From: Amyelois transitella
Taxonomy: Eukaryota > Arthropoda > Insecta > Lepidoptera > Pyralidae
Reading direction: 5' to 3'
Assembly (NCBI RefSeq): GCF_032362555.1
Contig: NC_083513.1
Span: 124,001 to 188,000 of the forward strand
Length of the DNA: 64,000 bases
Below are positions 55,401 through 64,000 of this stretch, in pieces. A program made the position numbers and the translations under genes. The notes under the pieces are model-generated. The model was not told the DNA's origin and searched no databases. It was given only the letters and a program-made list of their open reading frames with translations. Position 1 is the first letter of the stretch. Each line of letters begins with the position of its first letter.

Positions 55401-55704
55401 ACGTTACTTATGTTGCGACTAAGGGATAATGACTAATAAACTTAGGATTTTATTGTCGCCTATCTACTAGCAATCTGTCGCTATTAAAATCCAATTCCTC
55501 AATTATTAAAGCCATACAGCTGAATGTTAGACTTCTGTATATCTTAGTTATTTTGGTGTGTTCTAACAGGAATGTGTACAAGCTGATCTTCAGACAGAAC
55601 GCGTCTGAGATGGAGATCATCTGGGTGATGCGCGGGTCCATCCTGGTGGTGGGGGTGCTGTCCACCGTCATGGCGCTCACCATCCCCTCCATCTACGGCC
55701 TTTG
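40429..55704 (+). CDS. High-affinity choline transporter (SLC5A7/CHT1-like), N-terminal ~398 residues; 3' part not in window
   Basis: Coding exons are 40429-40594, 44483-44590, 45028-45183, 53118-53416, 53726-53855, 54376-54574 and 55570-55704, all GT-AG with matching phases (1193 nt). The protein starts [20 protein letters not shown], giving the first membrane helix. Typical CHT1 blocks follow in order: [83 protein letters not shown] and [17 protein letters not shown]1 is a Na+-coupled LeuT-fold symporter that recovers choline at cholinergic nerve endings. The family usually has about 580 residues and 13 helices; here translation stops at YGLW with a donor GTGAGT. I could not find the next exon (expected to begin near CSDLVY) up to 64000. 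Introns contain decayed copies of three of its own exons and an antisense LINE. Confidence 0.92.
40628..40985 (+). pseudogene. Decayed copies of the first CHT1 coding exon
   Basis: GGGAATGACTCCGTGGAGGA with GGTCATGTTCAGTGGACGCT and GACAGGTAACTGCGTGTTCA (40650-40720) copies the exon end at 40520-40610. A second copy has GCAGGTCATGCTGGCTGGTC and CTTTGACAGGTAACTGCGTG (40858-40925). A third fragment, GATGCCAGGGAATGACTTAG, is near 40958. Stops and indels interrupt all of them, but two keep the exon-intron junction sequence ACAGGTAAC. Confidence 0.85.
41201..41365 (-). repeat. tRNA-derived SINE family B, head lost
   Basis: The tail (ACAAATTACATAGATTGAGT, CGAAGTAAGTTCGAAACTTC) is followed without interruption by ATAGATAAACACCCAAAACC and TCTCATCATGCCCTGGCC, where the copy stops, losing the box A/B head. 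Confidence 0.7.
41690..41765 (-). repeat. SINE-like family A fragment
   Basis: Only the central block GTTTGGCTCAATGGTAGAAT to GACAGGTTGCTTGCCCGTCG remains. Confidence 0.6.
43942..44196 (+). repeat. SINE-like family A, full length
   Basis: It runs from GTGCTGTGTCGTGTGGTTCC to CAAGGGATATAGACGTGACC and ATATGAA. A partial second head (GTGCCGTGCCGTGTGG) lies just before it at 43911. A solo LTR begins 8 bp after it. Confidence 0.8.
44204..44437 (+). mobile_element. Solo LTR (234 bp) with 4-bp target duplication TACG
   Basis: TGTGGCGAAATCTATACGCC to TCGCTCCCGCTACA, flanked by TACG on both sides; it differs from the copy at 34476 at scattered positions. TATATATACA near 44321 could act as an LTR promoter in the sense of the host gene. 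It ends 45 bp before CHT1 coding exon 2 (44483). Confidence 0.8.
44725..44922 (-). repeat. tRNA-derived SINE family B, internally deleted
   Basis: Tail (GGGACAAATTACACTGATTG) and head (CACAGACAAGCGCACTACTG, GCTGCGCCACAGAGGCCG) are both present, but the box B region is damaged (GGGAAACCGGGACC). It lies between CHT1 coding exons 2 and 3. Confidence 0.75.
45227..45475 (+). pseudogene. Two decayed copies of the end of CHT1 coding exon 3
   Basis: Copy one (45227-45290) reads GGGAAAAGTGTTTTGGACGT and GGTGGCCCTGGGTAAGTAG, paralleling GGAGAAGTGTTCTGGGCAGC and GGCGGCCCTGGGTGAGTAG of the exon at 45028-45183. Copy two (near 45400-45460) reads CTACTGTTTTTACGGAGTCT and GTGTGGAGAAGTGTTATGGG. Both are frame-broken. 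Confidence 0.75.
45539..48990 (-). mobile_element. Non-LTR retrotransposon (LINE) antisense in CHT1 intron 3
   Basis: The ORF at 45813-48794 is followed by a 3' UTR reaching a CAAA-type tail (plus-strand GTTTGTTTGTTTG at 45542). Its 5' side ends somewhere near 48970-48990, where a run of A/T-rich sequence begins. A 5'-truncated relative of the 3' UTR lies at 62165-62330 (AAACTCTTTATTGCACATAA shared), confirming a family. I could not define target-site duplications. Confidence 0.85.
45813..48794 (-). CDS. LINE polyprotein: AP endonuclease plus reverse transcriptase, 993 aa, uninterrupted
   Basis: The N-terminal endonuclease shows [35 protein letters not shown] and a [10 protein letters not shown] end (the SDH-like motif as SAHD) at about residues 50-290. 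The reverse transcriptase shows [63 protein letters not shown] and the catalytic [10 protein letters not shown] box at about residues 500-740. The C-terminus ends [20 protein letters not shown]. No gag-like ORF1 precedes it in the visible element. Layout and motifs fit the CR1/Jockey-like group; the clade is not certain. An open frame of this length implies a recent insertion. Confidence 0.93.
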   Translation of the reverse strand: MLHSMADVFGNSSGDDYFSLSSSSDSLLSADDFERSLGDNLNATFSSFSKNFNVVHINAQSIPEHYSDLLSLFSNSSVHAILISESFLKPSLPSTMYPLPGFKLFRNVRIYETVTNGVTKMVRCGGVAIYLRGDIPCQILSQSPSAYENPEHLFLEISLSHTKILLGVYYCPSLHINYFSSFQLLLSDYRSRFEHIIIMGDFNTCLIKNDSRSRSLLSLLHSLNLHCLPLSATHFPHNGPPSFLDLIITSSPDLVSVHGQFNAVCFSAHDLLYASFKLRSPKRRHKVIFRRDFTAINEQLFLTDFNNADWSTVLMAPDVDSKVSKFNEILLSLFDKHAPLHPVRIKHNPAPWLTPEIRKCMARRDKAKLKLRQCPSAENHSAYVFLRNFCNKKCRDAKRKYIHSNVENCPPGKLWKFLKGLGFGKQGPEESFDMDVNELNRHFCSSSKNCSSFTKQATLASLAVQPSCDLPSFCINEITIDDAIKLIKSINSRAVGDDAISLDMIKPIAELIAPYIVNILNCSISSGIFPTNWKLAHIIPLPKRNSPSSPSHLRPISILSVLSKILEYHVHQQLSAHLSRYNILSSFQSGFKCGHSTTTALVKITDDIRFNIDNKKLTVLVLLDFKSAFNTVDFDILVEILRTLNFSSNALCWFSSYLTGRKQRIKLNDCFSDWCDLVAGVPQGGILSPVLFSIFVDGITASLSSNFHLYADDLQIYASASLDDINDAFSTINSDLERIADWSSRFGLLVNAAKSQAIVIGSPHYISKLENVMVPSLVLNNNIIPLSPKVTNLGIIIDQTLSWIPYINEISRKMYVSLHSLRRMQKFLPVVTKVVLVQSLLFPLLDYSDVACLNITEELLDKLERLQNQGIRFVFGLRKFDHVSEFRRQLNWLPIRLRRNVHTLSLLFNVLFNPSFPHYLHDNFSFRETDSRLRSHNDPKLLIPPYSSRTYGLSFSVRSAQLWNDLPQDTRSAPNLSSFKTLIKRLYSDACNI
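49230..49310 (+). pseudogene. Third decayed copy of the CHT1 exon 3 end, beyond the LINE
   Basis: CTATTCTTACCAGCTCCGTG and CGGAGATGTGTTC match CTCTTCTTACCAGCCCTGTG and CGGAGAAGTGTTC of the exon at 45028-45183. The LINE therefore inserted into a pre-existing array of exon-derived copies. Confidence 0.7.
52085..52200 (-). repeat. LINE 3' UTR-like fragment
   Basis: TTTAAACTTCATTGCACAGA and ATAGCACAATTGGCGGACTT resemble the 3' ends of insect Jockey/CR1-type elements, including the TTGCACA and TGGCGGACTTA blocks of the LINE at 45539. Confidence 0.5.
52420..52560 (+). repeat. Family A head joined to a family C end
   Basis: GTGCCGTGTGGTTCCAGGCA ... GGACCACTCCATCCC runs straight into TTTTTTCAATTTGAACCAAT and GCGCGTTCAAACAAACAAAC of family C, an insertion junction between two repeats. 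Confidence 0.65.
52864..52925. repeat. Small palindromic (MITE-like) element, second copy
   Basis: TAGTATAGCACGCGCGACGT and CGCGAAAAACTATCGCTGTC match the element at 9603-9720. Confidence 0.5.
53876..53984 (+). repeat. SINE-like family A, truncated, next to a CHT1 donor site
   Basis: ATTCTATCATTAAGCCAAAT through CTACCCCGCAAGGGATATAG to a TATGTATG tail. It starts about 20 bp after the 5' splice site at 53856. Confidence 0.75.
54653..55015 (+). pseudogene. 147-bp tandem array: three extra exon-like copies after CHT1 coding exon 6
   Basis: The last 69 nt of coding exon 6 (54506-54574) recur at 54653-54721, 54800-54868 and 54947-55015, exactly 147 bp apart, with a 78-bp spacer each time. Copies 2 and 3 each differ from the exon at about 3 of 69 positions, copy 4 at about 11. 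None contains a stop, all keep the donor GTAAAGACT, and each follows TTTCTAATAG, a possible acceptor. Joined after exon 6, each unit would add 23 in-frame residues; skipped, the normal protein results. They may be silent duplicates or usable exons; transcripts would decide. Confidence 0.9.
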
Positions 55705-57199
55705 GTGAGTCTACTATCTTTTATCAAGCTTCGCAGATGTAACTGAGAGAATATGTGATAAATAGCGTCGTATTGTTCCGTTTCATATCTTTCTTTTGTC
55801 TTCTTGTGATCAGCTATTGCAAGTCTTTTCGTAACACCTGATAACAATTTTCAACTGAAAGTTGTGACGTAATGTTATGTGCTATAACACGAATGCTGTT
55901 CTCATCGTATTGCAGGTGTCTGAGAGCTACGATAGTACTATAAGAAAATCATTTATAATCTAGTCGACAAGGTACATATATCCCCGGGACGTTAGTTGCA
56001 GTACACTCTTACAATAAACAAATTAAATCATGAATGAAATTAGCTTTTTCGTTTCGTTTAAATTTTATAACTTGCCGTTAAAAGTTTGCTGTTATTTGTC
56101 AAAGTCTTGGCTTTCTTCCAAAACTTGCTGCACCAAATTGGTAGATCATGCCATATTTAGGATTAAATGAAAGCTTTTCAGGTTGCTTGTTTAAATTAAG
56201 AGTTTACGTATATAAACTAAACGTAAATAAACTATAAAATTTAAAAACCTATCTTTCAAATTTTTGATACTGGGAAAAACATGAATGAATATATTGTAGA
56301 AATTGTAGTTTTCATGGTTAATTCTACATATTCCTAGGCCTTATTCCTATGACTACCATTTCTTTTAAGAACTATGCAGGGTCTTGGAGAGGGCACGCGC
56401 AGTCTGTACTCCCCCCGGGGAAGAGATTTTACGTAATACCCATGTCATTTAGGATCTTACAACACCTACGTAAGTCAATAGAGTAGCCTTTTCTACTCTT
56501 CCGGAAGTCGCACAGTAAAATAATTGTAATAATAATGTTACTCATAATACACAAGTCGGGAGTAGCGTGACTCGTGGCTCACATTCCTCGCGAATGTCGT
56601 TATTATGGAAAATATTCACCTTTCACACATCATTTTGCGGTTATTTAAATTCATTCGTGTATTTTTGTGCGCTACTGACTTTATGAAATGGTTTTTTCAA
56701 CCGTAATTTCATGTTTCTTGTCGGGATATCTTGGCTCCATTTGGGAATCGTTCTATTTTTTTTCTAAGATAACATTTCTCTGTTTTGTCATAAAGGTATT
56801 CCTGGTTACTTTTGCAGCTGTTGATTTTACTGTATAAGGCCTAATTAAGATAGTTAAGTTAGTTGAAAATTTATTGAGATTTTAGTCTTTTAGAAAGCAA
56901 AATTTCTACGGAAATAACTTTTTCATTTTCCCGAAAACATAACTGTTTCTAATTGATGACAATTCCATAGGCTCTCTACCTATAGGTATAAGTTTTTAAA
57001 GTCCTTGCAGTAGCTTTGTTATTGCTTTACCATATATAGGTATGTTCTGAATGTAGGTATTAAGTAACCATAAGTATTTTGTGAAACAATTATTATACGA
57101 GTAGGTACAATCTTTAGTCGTAATTTCAACACAATGCGTGCAGCAACTATAGAGAAATAGCTTCCCATTGCCCAACCCCGTGCAGATATTAAATCTAAA

Positions 57200-57370
57200 T
57201 AATGTGCGCGTGCGCAGTTAAGACAAATAGAGCAGTCCGGGACGAGCCGCGGTCACGATACGTCACAAGTATCAGTACGCACGAATATAAAGAGCAAAGG
57301 CCAAAGCGTGAGCGAGGGAGCGAGCGAGCGGAGCGGCGTGCGGGCGGTGTGAATCAAAAAAAGGTTTTTC
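57200..57370 (+). promoter_or_regulatory. CpG-rich patch, candidate promoter
   Basis: Within AT-rich DNA this stretch has many CpGs (GAGCGAGGGAGCGAGCGAGC), a TACGTCA CRE-like site near 57260 and TATAAAG at 57286-57292. No coding exon follows recognisably. It could be an alternative or neighbouring promoter, or chance. Confidence 0.25.
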
Positions 57371-58049
57371 GTACACGGCATTTTCACTCGTTAGGTGGCG
57401 GTGTAGTGTGGCCTACTCTTGATGCAAAGACAGGTCTCCCCATATGGTGAATGTTTTAAAATTATTTATTAACGACAGAGAACATCTTTCTCAGGAAGGA
57501 TCTTCCAACTTGAGCCCCACAAGTAGGCAGTAGCCTTAAGCAAATCTTTTCAAAGCATCTTCTTCTTTATCGTTACCGTTTCCTCATCTTTCAGTGGGGT
57601 CAGCGCGGGACCTAAGTTACTTTTTTCTGTCATTTGCCATCTCACTAATCATTACTTTTCTACTCTTACTTTCCTTCACGCTTTCCATAGCATCTAAATT
57701 ATAATTTTTATGATGTCTTTTTTAAATAGAGAGTAATGGATAACTTCATGGACTTTCTAATGTAATGTTTACGGCAAAAACATCTCGCTACTTTCAATCT
57801 AACAAGCGTCAGGTCTAACGGTGCGCGCGCGCAGTGTGTTGCGAAACCAACTCCTGGCTGTAATGAGCTACGACGTCCATCATAGCTTGCAAATCGCCCA
57901 TCAAATGGGCTTGTTTAAATTAGAATGGTGTTGCTATCAATCTGATGCACCAACCTTCGTTTGTGCGTTGACTCAGTCACAGGCACTAGAATATCTTAGC
58001 AGTTTGGAATATATTATTTTTGCTGGTTTATATCAGTAGTAGTTACATA

Positions 58050-58190
58050 CAATACAATACAATAACTCTTTATGCCACCATAATAAATTACAGAAAATTC
58101 TCAATCAGCAACTAAAAACATAGCAGCAAACGGCGACCTTATCACTAATACCATTAAAATCGGTCTCTTCCAGGTAACCTGTAAATTGTG
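58050..58190 (-). repeat. LINE 3' end with TACAA-type tail
   Basis: ACAATACAATACAATAACTC followed by TTTATGCCACCATAATAAAT looks like a 5'-truncated LINE 3' UTR in minus orientation. Confidence 0.5.
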
Positions 58191-59174
58191 TATAAAACTT
58201 GTTACAGGGCTTCCTGGATTAATTATAATTATGGATCCAAGTACAAGGTTTAATAATAATAAACAAAAGCAAAAGCTTTATCTAAATTTTAATCTAAATT
58301 GGAGCGCCAGGAGAGCTTTTCTTTAAGATACGGAACCCTTTTAAAACCACACTCACTACAGCTAGTAATCGTCTAAGGCTTTGAAAAGGAATATTAGATT
58401 CCAATATTAAGCGCGTTACGAAAGGCTAAAACAGTCAAATAATAATTACCTAACTTGATCAATAACCAAATTGTTGATTTATGTCTCGAGTATATTTTGC
58501 GCAACTTACCCCTTAGCGATAATCTCACGCACTGCACTTCTACTTCTATTTAAAGTTATATTCTTCTTTTTATTAATATCGATTAATATCATTGCTAAAT
58601 TACATTCAGTTTTGCAATACCAAAAGCTGTCCTACCCGCGGTGGAGTTTTCTTTGCTTACCTTCATTTATTTTAATATTTTTAATTTCGCACTAAGTTTT
58701 GAATAGTACTACATAATAAATTTCACCCAGAGTAAAGATTTGCAGGTGGCCCTTATACTAATATTCTAGCATTCCTACCATCAATTAACACAATGCTTCT
58801 TCTCCCATAAAATGGTTCTATTCTAAAGTGCCCGAAACCACATGACAGACATTTATTCATTCAATAAATGATTTAAAAGTACCTGGAACTGCTCATGCTA
58901 ATATCCTAGAATCAAGGAAGGTTCGTCTCCTTAACCTTGACGTGGTACTAGGAACAATATGTCTTTCCACTGAAAAGCAATAACATGGTAATACCTACTA
59001 AGAAACGGGTAAATAATATATTAGCCAGCAAGAGCACTCGGTTAATATCGATCTTTTCGTGAAACGATAGCTTTCAGTGAAACCGAATTCAAGGAAAACA
59101 AAGTCAAAAGCGAGGGATAGCTATGCGGTTTCTATAAAAAGTTAATCTGAATTTATTAACTCAATTAATAATCA

Positions 59175-59563
59175 TGTGCCGTGTGGTTCCCGGCACCAAT
59201 AAAAAAGAATAGCACCACGTTATCTCTTTACCTTGGATGTTGTAATAGGCGACTAAGGGATGTACTTATATAATTGGGATTCTTTTTTTAGGCGATGAGC
59301 TAGCAACCTGTCTTTATTTTTATCCCTTGCGGGTTAGACAGAGCTAACAGTCTTGAAAAGACTGATAGACGTTCAGTTACTTGGCCTAATGATAGAATTC
59401 TAATTATGATTCATATAATGACAGGTTGCTAGCCCGTCGCGTCGCCTAAAAGAAGAATCCCAAGTTTATAAGTCTATCCCGTAGTCGCCTTTTACGACAT
59501 CCATGGGAAAGAGAAGGAGTGGTCCTATTCTTTTTTTATTGTTTACCGGGTACCACACGGCAC
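59175..59563. repeat. Inverted pair of family A elements
   Basis: A plus-oriented head half (GTGCCGTGTGGTTCCCGGCA, 59175-59315) is fused to a minus-oriented near-complete copy (59316-59563, ending ACCACACGGCAC). The two could pair into a long RNA hairpin. Confidence 0.8.
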
Positions 59564-59825
59564 TGGTAGACGCAACGAATAAACTTTGATTGATATGAGA
59601 CGGAATGTTATAAATATTGCGAAATCAAATGAACGTCATTATCGCTCATAGATTCCTTATACATGTATATCTTTAATAACAGTATTAAGACCATTACCTA
59701 CATATATAATGTACCTCTGTAATTCACGCACGCGATAATGCGCTATGTTTAGTATCATCTTCATACATCATTATACATTATTCACGGTTAAGACATACAT
59801 AATTTTCCCTAATGTAAATAAAACT

Positions 59826-60083
59826 GTGCCGTATGGTTCCCGGCACCAATAGAAAAAAGAATAGGACTACTCCATCTCTTTCTCATGGACGTCGTAAAGG
59901 CGACTAAGGGATTGGTTTATAAACTTGGCATTCTTCTTTTAGGCGATGGGCTAGCAACCTGTCGTTATATAAATCTCAATTCCTTCATTTAGCCAAACAG
60001 CTGACCATGCCTATCTGTCGTTTCAGGACTGTTGGCTCTGTCTATCCCGCAAAGGATATAGACGTGACCATATGTATGTATGT
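59826..60083 (+). repeat. SINE-like family A, full length
   Basis: GTGCCGTATGGTTCCCGGCA to GACGTGACCATATGTATGTA; all internal blocks are present. Confidence 0.85.
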
Positions 60084-60088
60084 AAAAG

Positions 60089-60210
60089 TTTGCTAGCCCA
60101 TCGCCTAAAAAAGAATCCCAAGTTTGTAAGCCTCCTTTCAGTCTTTTCAAGACGTTGGCTCTGTCTATCCCGCAAAGGGTATAGACGTGATTATATGTAT
60201 GTAGCTATGT
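60089..60210 (+). repeat. Chimeric family A fragment
   Basis: A minus-oriented block (TTGCTAGCCCATCGCCTAAA) is joined to a plus-oriented tail (TTCAGTCTTTTCAAGACG ... GGGTATAGACGTGATTATAT). Confidence 0.65.
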
Positions 60211-60457
60211 ACAAAACTTGTTTTGTGTAAAATGGACACTATATACAAAAGGTTCGCAGTAAGAACACCGTTTTATCGTTTAGTGCTTGTTGTTCGTACA
60301 ATTCCAACTGAATTGTTTACAGTTTTCTATTTATTTTATTTTATATTGGCTCTTTCTTGATTTTCTTTATTTTTCAAACAAAGTATATCGGAATACTATT
60401 TGTTTAGTAGAATATAGCAGGGATGTAAAGGTTATTGGGAAAACGCATATCGAACAG

Positions 60458-60707
60458 ACATATAATCACGTCTGTATCCCTTGCGGGGTAGACAGAGCCA
60501 ACAGTATTAAAAAAAACTGATAGGCCACGTTCAGCTGTTTGGCTTATTGATAGAATTAAGATTCAAATAGTGATAGGTTGCCTGTCGCCTAAAAGAAGAA
60601 TCCAAAATTTATAAGCCTATCCATTAGTCTACTTTTACGACATCCACGGGGCAAGAGATGGAGTGGTCCTATTCTTTTTTCTATTGGTGCCGGGAACCAC
60701 ACGGCAC
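60458..60707 (-). repeat. SINE-like family A, near full length
   Basis: ACATATAATCACGTCTGTAT to GGTGCCGGGAACCACACGGC, with all blocks present. Confidence 0.85.
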
Positions 60708-60837
60708 AACAGATTTCCTCTAACAGTTTTATAATCCAGACGTGACAAAAGCGAGGTTTCTTTAATCTTTCAATTAGTCACTAATCCCGCTTTGTATTAC
60801 AATAATTGGCTGCATTCCTCCTTTTTCGATTAATTCC

Positions 60838-61080
60838 CGGTTCCCGGCACCCATATATAATCAAATAGGACAATTCCATCTATTTCCCATGGATGTCGTA
60901 AAAAGCGACTAAGGGATAGGCTTATAAACTTGGGATTCTTCTTTTAGACGACGGGCTAGCAACTTGTCACTATTTGAATTTCAATTCTATCGTTAACAGC
61001 TGAACGTGGCTTATCAGTCTTTCAAGACTGCTAGCTCTGTCTACCCCGCAAGGGATATAGACGTGATTATATGAATGAAT
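60838..61080 (+). repeat. SINE-like family A, near full length
   Basis: CGGTTCCCGGCACCCATATA to GGATATAGACGTGATTATAT, then a GAATGAATGAATGAATT tail. Confidence 0.8.
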
Positions 61081-61292
61081 GAATGAATTCCTTCGCTATT
61101 TCCTCTTTGAACCGCACTATTTCATTTATACGTGGGCGGGGGTGTGGGCGGGGAGAGGGGAGCTTTTGATCTCCTTGACTTGCAGCTTGCATGGAAAGCT
61201 ATTTGGAATTCGAATCTATGGAATAACTTATTATATTCTTTGCATTCGATTTACATGGTTAAGGTGATATTCCACCACATTTGCTTCATTTA

Positions 61293-61565
61293 GTGGCGCG
61301 TGGTTCCTGGCACCGATAGAGGAAGTATATGACCGCTCCATTTCTTTTCCATGGATGTCGTGTAAGACGACTAAGGCATATGCTATAAACTTGGAATTCT
61401 TTTTTTTATGAGATAACTAACCTATAAACCTGTCATTATTTGAATCTTAATTCTATCATTAAACCAAACAGCCGATCGTGGTTTTTCAGTCTTTTCAAGA
61501 CTATTGGCTCTATCTACCCCACAAGGGCTATAGGTGGGATTATATGTTGTAAGTATGTATGTTGT
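61293..61565 (+). repeat. SINE-like family A, diverged full-length copy
   Basis: GTGGCGCGTGGTTCCTGGCA to CCCACAAGGGCTATAGGTGG with an AAGTATGTATG tail. Confidence 0.75.
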
Positions 61566-62164
61566 TTTAGTTACTATTTAAGCCTCAACATTTTTCTTTA
61601 GGGCTATATTGTCTATGTCCTATATATCTTGTAAAAACATTCAAAAGTTCAAAGTTCAAGAACTATTATGATTCTCTTTTAGTTTAAGGGCGAATAAAAT
61701 GTAATTATTATCATTATTAATACTTCTTAAAAAATTAAAAAAAAAAGTTATCTGCAGGCCACCTTTTTTAACGGTACGAAATTAAAGCTAGACTTATAAT
61801 AAAAATAATAAAACCTTCTGTCACGAATAGTACGCAAGTTTTAACACCACATAAAATTCATACTCCAATCTAAATCGTGAATTGGCATTTGACCGAGGTT
61901 TATCATTTACGGTCTAATAGGGTATTAAGAGGCTATTTATCAGAATTAGATGATCGCGTTGTGGTGGTCCGTGGCGCAATCCTGTCGTGGTAACCGATCG
62001 GTCATTATAACCGAATACATTGACATATATTGTTCTCTGGACTTCATATATGACCCCATCGTTTCACCATTTTAGCGCTGAACGCGTTGATGTTCATGGA
62101 AAAGGAAAAAGTGAAAAGCCCAAATTCAATTTGTAAATTTGTATTCATTGTACTGGACATCTTG

Positions 62165-62330
62165 AAAATAATTTAATAATTGTTTGTAAACTCTTTATTG
62201 CACATAAAAAGAAATGTGACGATTTACAAAACAGTCATTGGATTTAGAAGAATATGTACAATGGCGTACTTATTCCGAGTGGGATTTCTTCCAGTCAACC
62301 ATAATATGAAGGAAAATCCATATCTTTTGG
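62165..62330 (-). repeat. 5'-truncated LINE copy, same family as the intact LINE
   Basis: TTGTTTGTAAACTCTTTATT, GCACATAAAAAGAAATGTGA and GAATATGTACAATGGCG match the 3' UTR of the element at 45539-45650. Only the 3' end remains. Confidence 0.75.
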
Positions 62331-62892
62331 TTTAACAGCATTACTTGACGTCCAATAAGTTACTTAAAACAAGTTAAGTGCCAATGTCAAAGCGTCAGTG
62401 CAGAAGAAGCGGTTACAAATTGCACTGCAGCATTTAACAATATAGGAAGTATTTTCGATATTGCTTTAAAGAACAATACAATTCCTTAACCTCAAAGTTT
62501 AACTAAAAAAGTAAAAAACATTTAAATACAAAAAAAAAGACTGACGATTACATGCAAGTTAACAAGTACACATATTTTATTGCAAAAAAAGACTTATTAC
62601 TTTATTGCAAATGCAATTTTTTTTTTGCTATTTATACAAAATTAAACATGGCGATCGTTTCCAGTTTACTTAACCCGAGACCTTATTATAGGGGGCAAAA
62701 ACTATCAGTCGATTTGTGTAGAAAATTTTATCCAGTGTATTTTGTCTTATTTATGTCAGTATTGTTGGAATATAAAGCGGATCCTTGAGTGAAGAGGTGA
62801 CCGCTGCATGTGCAATCATAGTGATGTTGTAACTGAAAATTAGGGGTGTTTATTTAATTTTTTGTGATTAAGTTTTAATTTTTCTTTTAATA

Positions 62893-63130
62893 CAGGCCGC
62901 CCGCGACTTCGTGGAAAACCTATCATAACGTATCCCGAAAGAACTTAGGTATAAAAAGTAGCTTATGTGTTATTCTAGGTCTTCAGCAACCTACGTATCA
63001 AATTTCATCGTAATCGGTTCAGTAGTATGGGAATGATGTGATGAAATAGGTGGAATTCGAACCTGTGTTTATCTGCGCATTACGCATTTTAAGCCTTACC
63101 TAGGGTACCTTACCCATTCGACCACTGACG
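62893..63130. repeat. RTE-like fragment and tRNA-type SINE head
   Basis: CAGGCCGCCCGCGACTTCGT to CATCGTAATCGGTTCAGTAG is a widespread insect retroelement 3' end. It is followed on the minus strand by a box B-like GGTTCGAATTCCACC and box A-like TGGTCGAATGGGTAAGG (63040-63130). Confidence 0.5.
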
Positions 63131-63363
63131 CTTTGTAATTTCCTAACCAAAATTATATCTTCTTTGAAATGAAAACCTATTATAAGTATAATATTCATTC
63201 ATAACAGAAAAAACTCAAATTTATTATTCCCTTTGTTTGTTGAACTTCATGTTTATTAATGCCGACTGTTTGGTCATCAAATACAAAGAATCAACTTTCC
63301 TACCATTATGTAAATTACGAAAACATTTCTGTTGAATGAAATATCAAAGTATTATTTTTTAAA

Positions 63364-63574
63364 GCGCCGTATGGATCCCGGCACTAATACAAAAAAGAAT
63401 AGGACCACTCCATCTCCTTCCCATGGATGTCGTAAAAGGCGACTAAGGGATAGGCTTACAAATTTGGGATTCTTTTTAGGCGATGGGCTAGCAACCTGAC
63501 ACTATTTACTGACTTAATGTGAAGATGGAGCAGTCCTATTCTTTTTTATGTTGGTGGCGGAAACCACACGGCTC
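63364..63574. repeat. Two facing family A fragments
   Basis: Plus-oriented GCGCCGTATGGATCCCGGCA to GGGCTAGCAACCTGACACTA (63364-63505), then a minus-oriented end (CAGTCCTATTCTTTTTTATG, GGCGGAAACCACACGGC) at 63523-63574. Confidence 0.7.
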
Positions 63575-64000
63575 GACTTAACTTAAGATAGGTGTTTAAA
63601 ATTCAATTTATACAACAGGTGACAACCCTAGCGTATTTTGCGAGAATCCGCAAGTTAGTTAAAATCTACGATTTCAGACTATAATAATCTTGAGGATTTA
63701 TAGATGTCAATTTTATCTCTGCGTTTAGATTGGAGACCGTCTTGTATTCATTCTTGCGTTTCCTTCGCTAAGGATTTATTTCGAAACACAACATTAGTAA
63801 GTGTATAATTTCATGTTATTAATAGCTAGTTTCAGAATGAGATAATATGACGACAACGAGACGATATTTCTCAATTGTACTTGATGAAGTTAATTTAATT
63901 AATTTCTACACATGCGTTTTGGAAGCGGTAGTAGATATAATTAGATTTAAGCGATGTGATGTCAATAAGTGATACCTTGTATCCAATTTTGCAAATAAAT

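Larger units (their letters stand above)
55705..64000. other. Distal CHT1 intron or flank; no exon recognised
   Basis: I searched for the expected CHT1 continuation and did not see it. Identified content: a CpG-rich patch with a TATA-like motif (57200-57370), a LINE 3' fragment (58050-58190), many family A copies (59175-61565), a LINE 3' UTR fragment (62165-62330), an RTE-like fragment with tRNA-type SINE head (62893-63130) and two more family A pieces (63364-63574). The remaining sequence is AT-rich without features. Confidence 0.5.

Noticed and set aside
59175..61565. A CRISPR-like repeat array.
   Set aside because: The repeats are ~240 bp, occur in both orientations with irregular spacing and are dispersed across the window. 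They are interspersed retroposon-like elements in a eukaryotic genome.

Overview
The window looks like chromosomal DNA from a moth or butterfly. Reasons: small, often phase-matched coding exons with GT-AG introns; GC-rich exons in AT-rich introns; metazoan genes (rasputin/G3BP, squid-type hnRNP, a chitin-binding protein, a choline transporter); and a dense load of short interspersed repeats of the lepidopteran type. No species is claimed. All gene models were assembled by hand from splice signals and reading-frame continuity. None has been checked against transcripts.

Layout: 1-4787 holds no recognised gene and may contain the 3' UTR of the next one. 4788-12720 (minus) is rasputin/G3BP in ten coding exons (448 aa). 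12721-19206 is a repeat-rich divergent intergenic region with mariner relics. 19207-24870 (plus) is squid/hnRNP A/B-like, with two alternative 3' ends (288 aa, or 326 aa with a 63-nt cassette exon). 26720-27324 (plus) is a small secreted protein with one chitin-binding domain. 27531-39133 (minus) is a 16-exon gene for a multi-EF-hand-like protein of at least 832 residues with a 28-nt microexon. 40429-55704 (plus) encodes the first ~398 residues of a high-affinity choline transporter (SLC5A7/CHT1-like); its 3' exons are not visible and probably lie beyond the window. 55705-64000 appears to be intron, crowded with SINE-like repeats.

Mobile DNA: an apparently intact 993-codon non-LTR retrotransposon ORF lies antisense in a CHT1 intron. 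There are two mariner relics, one of which carries a nested insertion containing a 177-bp inverted repeat with no mismatch by eye. Two ~235-bp repeats look like solo LTRs with 4-bp target duplications. Also present are tRNA-derived SINEs and more than twenty copies or fragments of one SINE-like family.

The most unusual feature is a recurring pattern: the 3' part of a coding exon is copied downstream into its own intron. It is seen for three CHT1 exons and one EF-hand-gene exon. In one case it forms a clean 147-bp tandem array whose 69-nt exon-like units are open, keep their 5' splice sites and are phase-compatible. The genes form no obvious pathway. Rasputin and squid are both RNA-binding and divergently arranged; the EF-hand gene and CHT1 are also divergent; the chitin-binding and EF-hand genes converge with overlapping 3' ends.
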